This document shows positions 57,277 through 64,000 of a stretch of 64,000 nucleotides of DNA, in pieces. The DNA comes from Streptosporangiales bacterium (lineage in GTDB: Bacteria; Actinomycetota; Actinomycetes; Streptosporangiales; WHST01). The stretch's first letter is position 1. Every line of letters begins with the position of its first letter. The position numbers and the translations under genes are program-made. The stretch spans positions 50,445-114,444 of the forward strand of contig WHTA01000011.1 of NCBI GenBank assembly GCA_009379825.1, read 5' to 3'. Below the pieces are notes generated by a model. It did not search any database. It saw only the letters and a program-made list of their open reading frames with translations, and was not told the origin of the DNA.

Positions 57277-57306
57277 ATTGCTTCGTCATCCGGATGATTA
57301 CGCAAT
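57277..57306. promoter_or_regulatory. Nested 30-bp palindrome, likely operator of the YhfZ-like regulator
   Basis: ATTGC-N4-TCATCCGGATGA-N4-GCAAT: a perfect 12-bp core with perfect 5-bp outer arms, all on one centre (57291.5). It lies 37 bases before the regulator's -10 box, well placed for auto-control and for control of the divergent operon. Confidence 0.5.
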
Positions 57307-57342
57307 GCCGAAGGTCGACTACTCGGAATAGACGCGACCCGT

Positions 57343-57348
57343 TATCTT
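57343..57348 (+). promoter_or_regulatory. Putative leaderless -10 box of the YhfZ-like regulator
   Basis: TATCTT ends six bases before ATG 57355; no ribosome site is present. Confidence 0.4.
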
Positions 57349-57354
57349 GCCTTC

Positions 57355-58344
57355 ATGCGGAACAAGGCGGCAGCAAAGACAGGGCCAGTGACCGACCTCC
57401 GGTCGAGGAACCTCCGGTCAGTTCAGCTCTTGGCCGAGGACATGCTCGGCCGTCCAACGGGCGGCCGGTTGCCCACCACGATCGACTACCAGCAACAGCT
57501 GGGCGTGGGCTCGGGAACCGTGCAGAAGGCGTTGGCGATCTTGGAGAACTCCGGTGCCGTCACGCTCTCCAGACACGGCCACCTCGGCACCAATCTCGTA
57601 GAACGAGATGAGGGCCTGCTGTGGAGCATGTCCGGGCGCAACCAGGTGCACCTGGTGATGCCGATGCCAGGCCCCATCGACCACATCGCCCTGCTGCACA
57701 ACGTGCGTGAGCAGCTCACCAGGTTCAACGTCCCGACCGGCACCCACTTCAAGAAGGGCGCCGCCACCCGCGCGGAGCTCGTCGCCGACGGCGACGTCGA
57801 CCTGGCCCTGATGTCCCGCAGCGCCGCCAAGTCGCTGCGCCCGGGCCTGCGCCGCAGGACGCGCACCGTCGATCTCGGCCCGAACGTCTACTACACCCCG
57901 GGCTCGCTGGTGGTGGTCAGCCGCCTCGACGGGCCGAAGCGGCCGCGCAAGCTCAAGGTGGCGATCGACCGGTCATCGCACGACCACCAGGCGCTGACCG
58001 AGGCCGAGTTCCCGCCCGGGCCGAAGCACACCTACGTGGACTGCTCGTACGTAGGGGTGCTGAACGCGATCCACAACGGCTCGGTCGACGTGGCGATCTG
58101 GCACACCACTCTGGTGACCATCCCGCTCGAGGGCATGGGGTTGACCGTCCGGCCGCTCACTGCCGACAAGGTCGACGAGCTGGTGGAGGGGCTGTCCGCC
58201 GCGGTCTTCCTGCTGCGCAAGGACGACGCCGCGCTCGGCAGCCTGCTGGAGAACCTCAACGTCGAGGAGATCGCGCAGACCCAGGAGAAGCTCAACGAGC
58301 TCGACCGGGCCGACCCGACGATCATCGAGTACCTAGGCTTCTGA
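57355..58344 (+). CDS. YhfZ-like GntR-type transcriptional regulator
   Basis: A 329-residue regulator. A winged HTH (about 20-80) has LPTTIDYQQQLGVGSGTVQK and LENSGAVTLSRHGHLGT. The C-terminal part (about 95-329) is a periplasmic-binding-protein-like sensor with VHLVMPMPG and ADGDVDLALMSRSAA, as in YhfZ, rather than the usual GntR sensor. It is divergent from the aldolase operon, so it probably senses a pathway intermediate. It is convergent with the flavoprotein gene (12 bp overlap). Confidence 0.85.
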   Translation: MRNKAAAKTGPVTDLRSRNLRSVQLLAEDMLGRPTGGRLPTTIDYQQQLGVGSGTVQKALAILENSGAVTLSRHGHLGTNLVERDEGLLWSMSGRNQVHLVMPMPGPIDHIALLHNVREQLTRFNVPTGTHFKKGAATRAELVADGDVDLALMSRSAAKSLRPGLRRRTRTVDLGPNVYYTPGSLVVVSRLDGPKRPRKLKVAIDRSSHDHQALTEAEFPPGPKHTYVDCSYVGVLNAIHNGSVDVAIWHTTLVTIPLEGMGLTVRPLTADKVDELVEGLSAAVFLLRKDDAALGSLLENLNVEEIAQTQEKLNELDRADPTIIEYLGF

Positions 58345-59640
58345 CCCCAGCAGCCGAGCGGTGAGCAGGCCCCGCGGGTCGAGGGCCTGCTTGAGCGCAC
58401 GGTGGATCTCGGCGTCCGCCGTGTGGCCGTAGCGCTCGGCCCGCACGGCGCCGACGCCGTGGTGGTGGCCGACGGTGCCGCCGTAGCGCTCGACGATGTC
58501 GAGCACCTGCTTCCAGGCGTCCCGCAGCTTGCCGACCACGGCGAGGTCGTCGTGTGCGCTCAGCCAGAGCAGGCTGTAGAAGCACACGCCCGCCTGGTAG
58601 GGGTGCGAGAAGTGCAGGTAGTAACGGTCGACCACCGGCCCGAGGCGCGCCTCGAGCTCGTCGGCGCAGGCCGCGGCCGTCGACCACGGCACGGACACCT
58701 CGATGGTGTCGAACGCCGAACCCGGCTCACGGTTGCGGTCCTCCATCATGGTGCTCACCGCGTAGCGTTCCTCGAACCACCGCGCCGCGCTGTCGTCCGG
58801 CAGCTGCCGCGCGCCGAGCCCCACCAACGCGTCGCCAATGGCGCCACGGTGCGCGTCGGTCAGCTCGGGCGGACCACTCGACGTCACGATCAGCAGGCAC
58901 TCCTCGACCGACTCGTCGGCCAGGATGTGCGCCGTCTCCGCCACGTTGTGGCCACGCAGCACGGCCACCGGGTAGCCGCCCTGCACCAGCTGCCGCTGCG
59001 CGTCGATCACGGCTGCCAGGTCAGGCAGCAGGAAACACATCCGGTTCTCGGGCAACCGGTGGTGGACGTGGAACGTGACCTCGCCCACCACGCCGAGGCT
59101 GCCCTCGGAGCCGATCAGCGCGGCCAGCCCGTCCAGACCGCCGAGCGGCCGCACCCGTGGACCGAACTCGAGCACCGCCCCGGCCGCGGTCACCACCCGC
59201 GCCCCGAGGAGCGCGCGCTCGACGCCGCCGTACAGCGCCGACCACGATCCGCACGCTCGCGTGCTCAGCCAGCCACCGACCGTGGAGATGTGGAGAGACT
59301 GCGGGAACTGACCAATCGTTCGGTCACGTTCCGCCAGCCAGCTCTCCAGCCAGCCACCGAGCGTGCCCGCGCCGACGCGAACGATGTTCGACACGCCGTC
59401 GAACTCCCGGACGCCGGTAAGCAGCTCGGTCGAGAGCACGACCTCCGAGTCGGTGTCGAGCGCGCCCACCACGTTGCTCCTGGCGCCCACCACCGTGTAC
59501 GGCCGGCCGTCGACAGCGAGCTGCTGCACCACCATGACCAGCTCGTTGAACGTCCGCGGGCGATGGGTGACGATCGATCTCTGCTGGCCACCGAACGCTC
59601 GTTCCTTGATCCGAAGTGGCGTTGCGTCCATGACGGGCAT
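58333..59640 (-). CDS. FAD-binding oxidoreductase, alkyl-DHAP-synthase/VAO-like
   Basis: A 435-residue flavoprotein. The FAD_binding_4 domain (about 25-200) has VVGARSNVVGALDTD and STVGGWLSTRACGSWSALYG; GSEGSLGVVGEVTF follows. The C-terminal substrate domain ends in GHHHGVGA (H392-394), the triple-His motif of alkyl-dihydroxyacetone-phosphate synthases and related VAO enzymes. It could oxidise a sugar or alcohol, or swap an acyl for an alkyl group; activity is not known. ATG 59640 (an ATG three codons in is possible). It flanks the kinase/aldolase operon on the far side of the regulator. Confidence 0.85.
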   Translation of the reverse strand: MPVMDATPLRIKERAFGGQQRSIVTHRPRTFNELVMVVQQLAVDGRPYTVVGARSNVVGALDTDSEVVLSTELLTGVREFDGVSNIVRVGAGTLGGWLESWLAERDRTIGQFPQSLHISTVGGWLSTRACGSWSALYGGVERALLGARVVTAAGAVLEFGPRVRPLGGLDGLAALIGSEGSLGVVGEVTFHVHHRLPENRMCFLLPDLAAVIDAQRQLVQGGYPVAVLRGHNVAETAHILADESVEECLLIVTSSGPPELTDAHRGAIGDALVGLGARQLPDDSAARWFEERYAVSTMMEDRNREPGSAFDTIEVSVPWSTAAACADELEARLGPVVDRYYLHFSHPYQAGVCFYSLLWLSAHDDLAVVGKLRDAWKQVLDIVERYGGTVGHHHGVGAVRAERYGHTADAEIHRALKQALDPRGLLTARLLGSEA

Positions 59641-59829
59641 CGTTCAGCTCCCCAAGGATCTGGTGCTCGTACAGACGCGGCCGTCAGCACCGGGATGCTT
59701 CCACGTCAGTAGGCAGGATACTGATCATTCGCGCGTTTCCGTCAAGCCTCGCACAACGGAGACCGCTCAGCGGAACGCAGAGCGTGGGAACACGGATGCC
59801 GTCTCGCCTGACGAGCAGTCGATGACCCT

Positions 59830-59835
59830 TAGTCT
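59830..59835 (+). promoter_or_regulatory. Putative leaderless -10 box of the FUSC gene
   Basis: TAGTCT, six bases before ATG 59842. Confidence 0.4.
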
Positions 59836-59841
59836 TCTCAT

Positions 59842-62019
59842 ATGCGGCATACGTTGCGTGACGCGATTCGAGTCGATCGAAGTCAACTCGCCGTCAACGC
59901 TGCCGCCCGTAACACGATCGGCGTGGTACTCCCCCTGATCATCGGCGCCATTTCGGGACACATGCTCGCTGGCGTGACAATTGCCATAGGCGCTCAGAAT
60001 GTGGCGTTGGCCGACAAACCAGGTCCCTACCGCCTGCGGCTGGCCCGGATGTCGATCACCGCCGCGGTGTCGGCCGTCGGCGTCGCGCTCGGCATCCTGG
60101 TGGGCCGGATCGACGTCCTCGCCATCGCCCTCACGCTCTTCTGGATCGCCGGCGCCGGCCTGCTCGTCGCACTCGGGCCGACCGCCACCCAGATCGGGAT
60201 CACCAGCAGCATCCTGCTGCTCGTCCTCGCCGGGCGGGCACAGCACACCGCGATCGCCGGGTCGCCGGCCGCGTTCTACGCCGCGGCCGAGATCCTCGCC
60301 GGAGGCGTCCTCCAGGGGCTGTTGGCGGTGTCCGCATGGCCGCTGCGGCGCTACCGCCCCGAGCGGCGCGTGCTCGCGACCGCGTTCGGCGAGCTCGCCG
60401 ACGCCGCGAGCGAGGCGCCAGGCACCGCGAGCGGGCCGGTGCTCACCGAGACGATGGACACCGTGCACCGCACGATCTACGGCGTCGGGCGCGAGCGGAG
60501 TGCCGCGATGGTCGCGTTCCGTGCGCTGCTCAGCGAGGTCGAGCGGATACGGATCGAGGTGCTCGCGCTCAACGCGCATGCCGAGCACCTGCACGACCTC
60601 GGCGCGAACGCCGCGCGCAGTCGGATGCGTGACGTGCTGGACGCTGCGGCGACCGTCCTGCGCCGGGTAGGTGACGCGCTCGACACCGCCGACCCGCCGG
60701 CGAACATGGCGCTGGCCGTCCGCCGGCTGACCGCGGCCACCACCTCGCTGGCCGACCTCGCCGCGCGGACCACGGACAGCTCGTTCACCGAGCACGTCAC
60801 CGTGCGCGCGGCCGCCGCCCGTGCCCGCGCGCTCGAGGACCAGCTCAGGGCCGCCGTAGGCACGGCGTCGACCTGGCGTTACGAGGCCGCGGCGCCACCC
60901 GGCCGCACCGTACAGGCGACCCTGCCGACGAGCCTGCGGATGGACAACCCGCTGCAGACGCTGCGTGCGAACCTGACGCCGTCGTCGTCGGCGTTCCGGC
61001 ACGCCGTACGGCTGTCGCTGTGCGTGACGGCCGCCGACGCGTTCATCCGGATCGCCGACCTGCCCAGGGGCTACTGGCTGCCGTTGATGATCCTGCTCAC
61101 CCTGCAGCCGGCCTTCGCGGCAACGGTCAGCCGCGGCCTGTTCCGGATCGGCGGGACCATACTCGGGCTGGCGGTGGCGACCGTCCTCGTGATCCTCCTG
61201 CCGGAGACGCACTGGCTCGACATCGCGCTGGTCGGCGTACTGTTCTTCGGCTTCCGTGCGTTGTTCCTCGCCAACTTCACACTGTCCGTCGCGTTCCTCT
61301 CCGCGCTGGTCGTCCTGCTGCTCTCGACGGTCGGCGTGCACCCGGCCGACACCATCGTGGAGCGCGGCGTCTACACCGCCATCGGTGGCCTCATCGCGTT
61401 GGGCGGGTACCTGCTCTGGCCCACCTGGGAACACTCCCGGGTGCAGACCAGGCTCGCCGACCTGCTGACGGCGTACCGCGACTACTTCGACGTGGTGGTG
61501 CAGCCGGACGCCACCGCGGCGCGCCGGACGTCGGTGCGCTCCGCCGCCCGGGTGGCACGGTCGAACGCGGAGAGCTCGCTGGAACGGCTGCACGGCGACC
61601 CCAGCCACGCCCACGACGACGAGCTGGTGCAGTGGGCCGAGCGGATCGTCGACTGCTCCGTACGGTTCATCCACCCCGCCATCCGGCTGGAGGTCGCGCG
61701 GCAGGACGCGGCGGAGCTGCCGCAGTCGCCCGCACTCCAGGAGTTCGTCGAGCAGGCCTGCGGCGGGCTGGAGGCGATGGCCGAGGCGCTGCGCACCGAT
61801 ACGCCGCCGCTTGACCTGCCGTCACTGCGTCCGGCGGCCGATGCGGTCAGGCAGGAGCTGACCAGCGGCGTACGGCCGGCGGACCACACCGTGGCGGCCC
61901 TCGTCGAGTCGACAGACTCGGCCGCGCGGGCACTCGACGCGCTCGCTGCGGCCATCCGCGACGAGACCGACGACCACCCGCCCGGTGAGGAACCGGCTAG
62001 CGGAGCAACCGCAGGGTGA
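59842..62019 (+). CDS. FUSC-family membrane protein
   Basis: A 725-residue protein with two FUSC-like membrane halves: about 20-165 (NTIGVVLPLIIGAISGHML and following helices) and about 375-530 (SSAFRHAVRLSLCVTAADAF to GGYLLWPTWEHSR). Each is followed by a long cytoplasmic helical region. The family includes aromatic-acid and fusaric-acid exporters and inner-membrane proteins of unknown transport role. The last 23 bases overlap the convergent gene. No HlyD-type partner is adjacent, so function as a pump is unproven. Confidence 0.88.
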   Translation: MRHTLRDAIRVDRSQLAVNAAARNTIGVVLPLIIGAISGHMLAGVTIAIGAQNVALADKPGPYRLRLARMSITAAVSAVGVALGILVGRIDVLAIALTLFWIAGAGLLVALGPTATQIGITSSILLLVLAGRAQHTAIAGSPAAFYAAAEILAGGVLQGLLAVSAWPLRRYRPERRVLATAFGELADAASEAPGTASGPVLTETMDTVHRTIYGVGRERSAAMVAFRALLSEVERIRIEVLALNAHAEHLHDLGANAARSRMRDVLDAAATVLRRVGDALDTADPPANMALAVRRLTAATTSLADLAARTTDSSFTEHVTVRAAAARARALEDQLRAAVGTASTWRYEAAAPPGRTVQATLPTSLRMDNPLQTLRANLTPSSSAFRHAVRLSLCVTAADAFIRIADLPRGYWLPLMILLTLQPAFAATVSRGLFRIGGTILGLAVATVLVILLPETHWLDIALVGVLFFGFRALFLANFTLSVAFLSALVVLLLSTVGVHPADTIVERGVYTAIGGLIALGGYLLWPTWEHSRVQTRLADLLTAYRDYFDVVVQPDATAARRTSVRSAARVARSNAESSLERLHGDPSHAHDDELVQWAERIVDCSVRFIHPAIRLEVARQDAAELPQSPALQEFVEQACGGLEAMAEALRTDTPPLDLPSLRPAADAVRQELTSGVRPADHTVAALVESTDSAARALDALAAAIRDETDDHPPGEEPASGATAG

Positions 62020-62557
62020 GCGGGTACCTGAACCGGGTGCCGGCGGCGGACGCGACACCACCGACGAGGTTGAGGACGAGCCACCCCACCCAGATGACCG
62101 GGAACAGCAGCGCCGGCAGCACGAACACGCTCGCCACGCCCAGCACGATGTTCGCCAGCAGGAAGGTGAGCTGGAAGTTCGCCGCCTCGGCCGCCTGCTC
62201 CCGCAGGTAGGTGGGCCGCCTGCCCTCGACCAGGTAGACGATCAGCGGGACGAGGAAGAACGACGCGTAGCCGGACAGGTGCATGATCGCCGCGGCGAAC
62301 CGCTCGGTCCCTGACGGAACTGGCGCGGCCTGCGGCACCGGCATCGGTGGCAGCAGGTCACGAAGCGGCAGCTGCAGCTCACCGTACGTCCGCGCGGCGA
62401 GCGCCTGGTCGATGCGGACGTCGAGCTCTTGGTCGTCGAGCCGGCCGTCCGCGTAGGCGTCGTGCAGCACCCGCACGACGCCGTCTCGCTCCTTGTCGGA
62501 GACGCGATACCACGGCTGGATGACGACCGGGCCGCGTGTGGTTGCCGCAGGGTACAT
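61997..62557 (-). CDS. DUF1707 and DUF4870-like membrane protein
   Basis: A 186-residue protein. The DUF1707 segment (about 20-65) reads VSDKERDGVVRVLHDAYADG followed by R-L-D-D-x-E-L-D and L-A-A-R-T-Y-G-E-L positions. The C-terminal half has about three helices (ASFFLVPLIVYLV, FLLANIVLGVASVFVLPALL, VGWLVLNLVGGVAS) of DUF4870 type. ATG 62557 follows GGAGG at eight bases. DUF1707 is actinobacterial and of unknown role. Confidence 0.88.
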   Translation of the reverse strand: MYPAATTRGPVVIQPWYRVSDKERDGVVRVLHDAYADGRLDDQELDVRIDQALAARTYGELQLPLRDLLPPMPVPQAAPVPSGTERFAAAIMHLSGYASFFLVPLIVYLVEGRRPTYLREQAAEAANFQLTFLLANIVLGVASVFVLPALLFPVIWVGWLVLNLVGGVASAAGTRFRYPLTLRLLR

Positions 62558-62697
62558 ATCCCGATCCTCCCCCTCCACACCTCAATCCGCATCGGGGACA
62601 ACCCTGATTCCGCATCTCCGCGGGCCGCCCGACGCGGTCGGCTACCCAGGTCCTACCCGGGTAACGGCCACCCGGGCTGGTTGGTTCCGCGCTCCCC

Positions 62698-62703
62698 TAC
62701 GCT
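62698..62703 (+). promoter_or_regulatory. Putative leaderless -10 box of the GNAT gene
   Basis: TACGCT, six bases before ATG 62710. Confidence 0.4.
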
Positions 62704-62709
62704 GTCCGC

Positions 62710-63186
62710 ATGCCCTACCGCGACGCCACCCCTGCCGACCTGCCCAGGATGCTCGAGCTGAACAACGCCGCCGTGCCCGCGGTGGGCGAGCTGACCATGC
62801 CGGAGCTTGCCGACCTCGTCGGCATGGCGTCGCTGGTAGTGATCGCGGACGTCGAAGGCGCGGTCGCCGGCTTCGCGCTCAGCCTCGGCCCCGGCGCCGC
62901 GTACGCCAGCGAGAACTACCGGTACTTCGCGGACCGGTACGACGACTTCCACTACCTGGACCGCATCATCGTCGACCCAGCGTACTTCCGGCAGGGCATC
63001 GGCGGCCAGCTCTACGACGAGGTGGAGCGCCGCTGCGGCGCGCCGGTGCTCGTGTGCGAGGTCAACCTGGAGCCCCGCAACGACCGCTCCCTCGCCTTCC
63101 ACGAACACCGCGGCTTCCGGCAGGTCGGCACCCAGGACACCAAGGGCGGCAAGACCGTGTCCCTGCTGCTCAAGGACCTCGCCTAG
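62710..63186 (+). CDS. GNAT-family N-acetyltransferase
   Basis: A 158-residue acetyltransferase. The acetyl-CoA loop is RIIVDPAYFRQGIGGQLYDE (Q/R-x-x-G-I-G), with VLVCEVNLEPRNDRSLAFHE before the last strand. The N-terminus MPYRDATPADLPRMLELNNA is typical. The substrate is unknown. Its TAG stop is interlocked with the convergent gene stop (shared CTAG, 63183-63186). Confidence 0.93.
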   Translation: MPYRDATPADLPRMLELNNAAVPAVGELTMPELADLVGMASLVVIADVEGAVAGFALSLGPGAAYASENYRYFADRYDDFHYLDRIIVDPAYFRQGIGGQLYDEVERRCGAPVLVCEVNLEPRNDRSLAFHEHRGFRQVGTQDTKGGKTVSLLLKDLA

Positions 63187-63776
63187 GCAGCCATCAGGTC
63201 GGCCAGGTGACACAGCCGGTCCAGCCGCCACTGGACGGTCGCCGCCGTCATCGGGGGTGCCGGCACCTGGTGGTACGTCGACGGCGCCCCGGCGACCGGC
63301 AGCTCGCGCACCGGCCACCACGACAGCATGTCGGTGCCGGACGTACGGAAGTACCAGCCGGGCTCGCAGCCGGCCAGGTACCGCTGCACGGCCGCGAGCA
63401 CCTGCGTCGCCGCGGCCGGGTCGGCAGCCCGCACCTCCAGGCCGCCGCCGAGGCCGTTCAGGTGCGGGAGCGCGTCGGTGCGGCTCATCGGGTCCACCGG
63501 AGGCACCAGCACCTCGACGACGGGCAGCGGGCGGCGCAGCCTGATCGCGCACACCGCCGACTGCGCCTCGCCCGGTAGCTGCCCGCCGTACCTGACCAGC
63601 CGCACGGTCGCGAAGGCCGCCGGCCGCAGCTGCCAGGTGCCGGTCAGCACCTCGCGCACGGCGCCGAGCGCGTACCCGCGGAACGGCGCGCCGTACCACT
63701 GCGCCACGTCGGGCGGCACGGCCGGCATCCGCCGCCAGTACAGCCGCGCGGCCAGCTCATCTACCAGGAGAGACAC
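63183..63776 (-). CDS. Hypothetical protein expressed from a repeat-borne promoter
   Basis: A 197-residue, Pro/Ala/Arg-rich soluble protein of no recognised family. It contains WYFRTSGTDMLSWWPV and YHQVPAPPMTAATVQWRLDR near the C-terminus and several Trp-rich turns; no membrane helix or signal. GTG 63776 is supported by TACCCT six bases upstream, a box that belongs to the first unit of a tandem repeat. Position against the window end leaves its upstream neighbour unseen. Confidence 0.65.
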   Translation of the reverse strand: MSLLVDELAARLYWRRMPAVPPDVAQWYGAPFRGYALGAVREVLTGTWQLRPAAFATVRLVRYGGQLPGEAQSAVCAIRLRRPLPVVEVLVPPVDPMSRTDALPHLNGLGGGLEVRAADPAAATQVLAAVQRYLAGCEPGWYFRTSGTDMLSWWPVRELPVAGAPSTYHQVPAPPMTAATVQWRLDRLCHLADLMAA

Positions 63777-64000
63777 AGCGAGAGGGTAGCGGTCTACGTC
63801 ACCGCCACACCGCCGGGCCGGTCACCGCACCAACAGCGAGAGGGTAGCGGACAGCAGCACCACCCACCGCCACACCGCCGGGCCGGTCACCGCACCAACA
63901 GCGAGAGGGTAGCGGTCTACGTCACCGCCACACCGCCGGGCCGGTCACCGCACCAACAGCGAGAGGGTAGCGGTCTACGTCACCGCCACACCGCCGGGCC
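63777..64000 (-). repeat. 58-bp tandem direct repeat carrying -10 boxes, continues past window end
   Basis: Units at 63777-63834 (58 bp), 63835-63899 (65 bp, with a variant middle), 63900-63957 (58 bp) and 63958-64000 (partial). Units 1 and 3 are identical. On the minus strand every unit ends CCGCTACCCTCTCGCT; the first unit's copy sits exactly before GTG 63776. Confidence 0.9.
63783..63788 (-). promoter_or_regulatory. Putative leaderless -10 box within repeat unit 1
   Basis: TACCCT on the minus strand, six bases before GTG 63776; repeated in each upstream unit. Confidence 0.45.

Larger units (their letters stand above)
56927..57354. other. 428-bp divergent regulatory region
   Basis: Between the aldolase and YhfZ-like genes, no gene. 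It is AT-richer toward 57240-57310 and contains the nested palindrome 57277-57306 and the -10 box of the regulator. Confidence 0.6.

Noticed and set aside
63777..64000. CRISPR array
   Set aside because: The whole unit repeats, including what would be the spacer; units are direct minisatellite copies and no cas gene is present.

Overview
This window comes from a high-GC actinobacterium, probably an actinomycete. The evidence is the very GC-rich codon use, frequent GTG starts, short 4-bp start/stop overlaps, many starts that look leaderless, and family markers typical of the phylum: CysM-CysO-Mec, DUF3039, DUF3618, DUF1707, DUF2017 next to ClpS, and L-lysine 6-transaminase. The block from pncB to rdgB keeps the gene order known from Mycobacterium tuberculosis (Rv1330c to Rv1341). 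I cannot name the genus.

Layout. 1-1.6 kb: 3' end of a GlxA-type AraC regulator and a coupled quinone-oxidoreductase-like dehydrogenase. 1.6-4.5 kb: a fused SecDF and a small membrane protein. 4.5-14.7 kb: a purine-degradation locus with a PucR regulator reading left. An operon reads right: uraD, uraH, urate oxidase, three xanthine dehydrogenase subunits, 8-oxoguanine deaminase, a stand-alone allophanate-hydrolase-C-like domain and allantoinase. Together these take oxidised guanine, xanthine or hypoxanthine through urate to allantoin and allantoate. The locus is damaged or evolving: the molybdopterin subunit has an in-frame TGA, and an 89-residue repeat peptide lies just before it. 15-21.5 kb: methyltransferase, glycosyltransferase, an orphan GroES with DUF3618, peroxiredoxin, hydrolase, tRNA-Leu, a decayed CPBP protease and an acetyltransferase. 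21.2-27.5 kb: DedA, then a lysine-degradation set (lat, aldehyde dehydrogenase) and a fused alpha/beta ThDP dehydrogenase E1.

27.5-36.7 kb: the conserved leftward block clpS, DUF2017, mec, cysO, cysM, [YciI, VOC, ECF42 sigma], membrane protein, murI, PAP2, metallo-hydrolase, rph, rdgB. It combines sulfide-carrier cysteine synthesis, protein turnover, cell-wall precursor and RNA/nucleotide housekeeping. The ECF42 cassette and PAP2 gene look like insertions. 36.7-38.7 kb: NAD salvage (pncB, pncA). 39-41.1 kb: two tandem secreted M43-like zinc proteases. 41.2-47.3 kb: small conserved proteins, malic enzyme, RDD protein, a nucleotide-kinase-like protein, an ITPase-like protein and a DUF3800-like protein.

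47.6-53.7 kb is the most intriguing part. It is a four-gene leftward operon in which every junction is a 4-bp overlap: a reductase/HAD-phosphatase fusion, a zinc alcohol dehydrogenase, a LarA-like (DUF2088) protein and a PlsC acyltransferase. 53.8-59.6 kb: an FGGY kinase, SDR and class I aldolase operon, divergent from a YhfZ-like regulator, followed by an alkyl-DHAP-synthase-like flavoprotein. 59.8-64 kb: a FUSC transporter-like protein, a DUF1707/DUF4870-like protein, an acetyltransferase, a hypothetical protein, and a 58-bp tandem repeat that runs off the window end and multiplies that gene's probable promoter.
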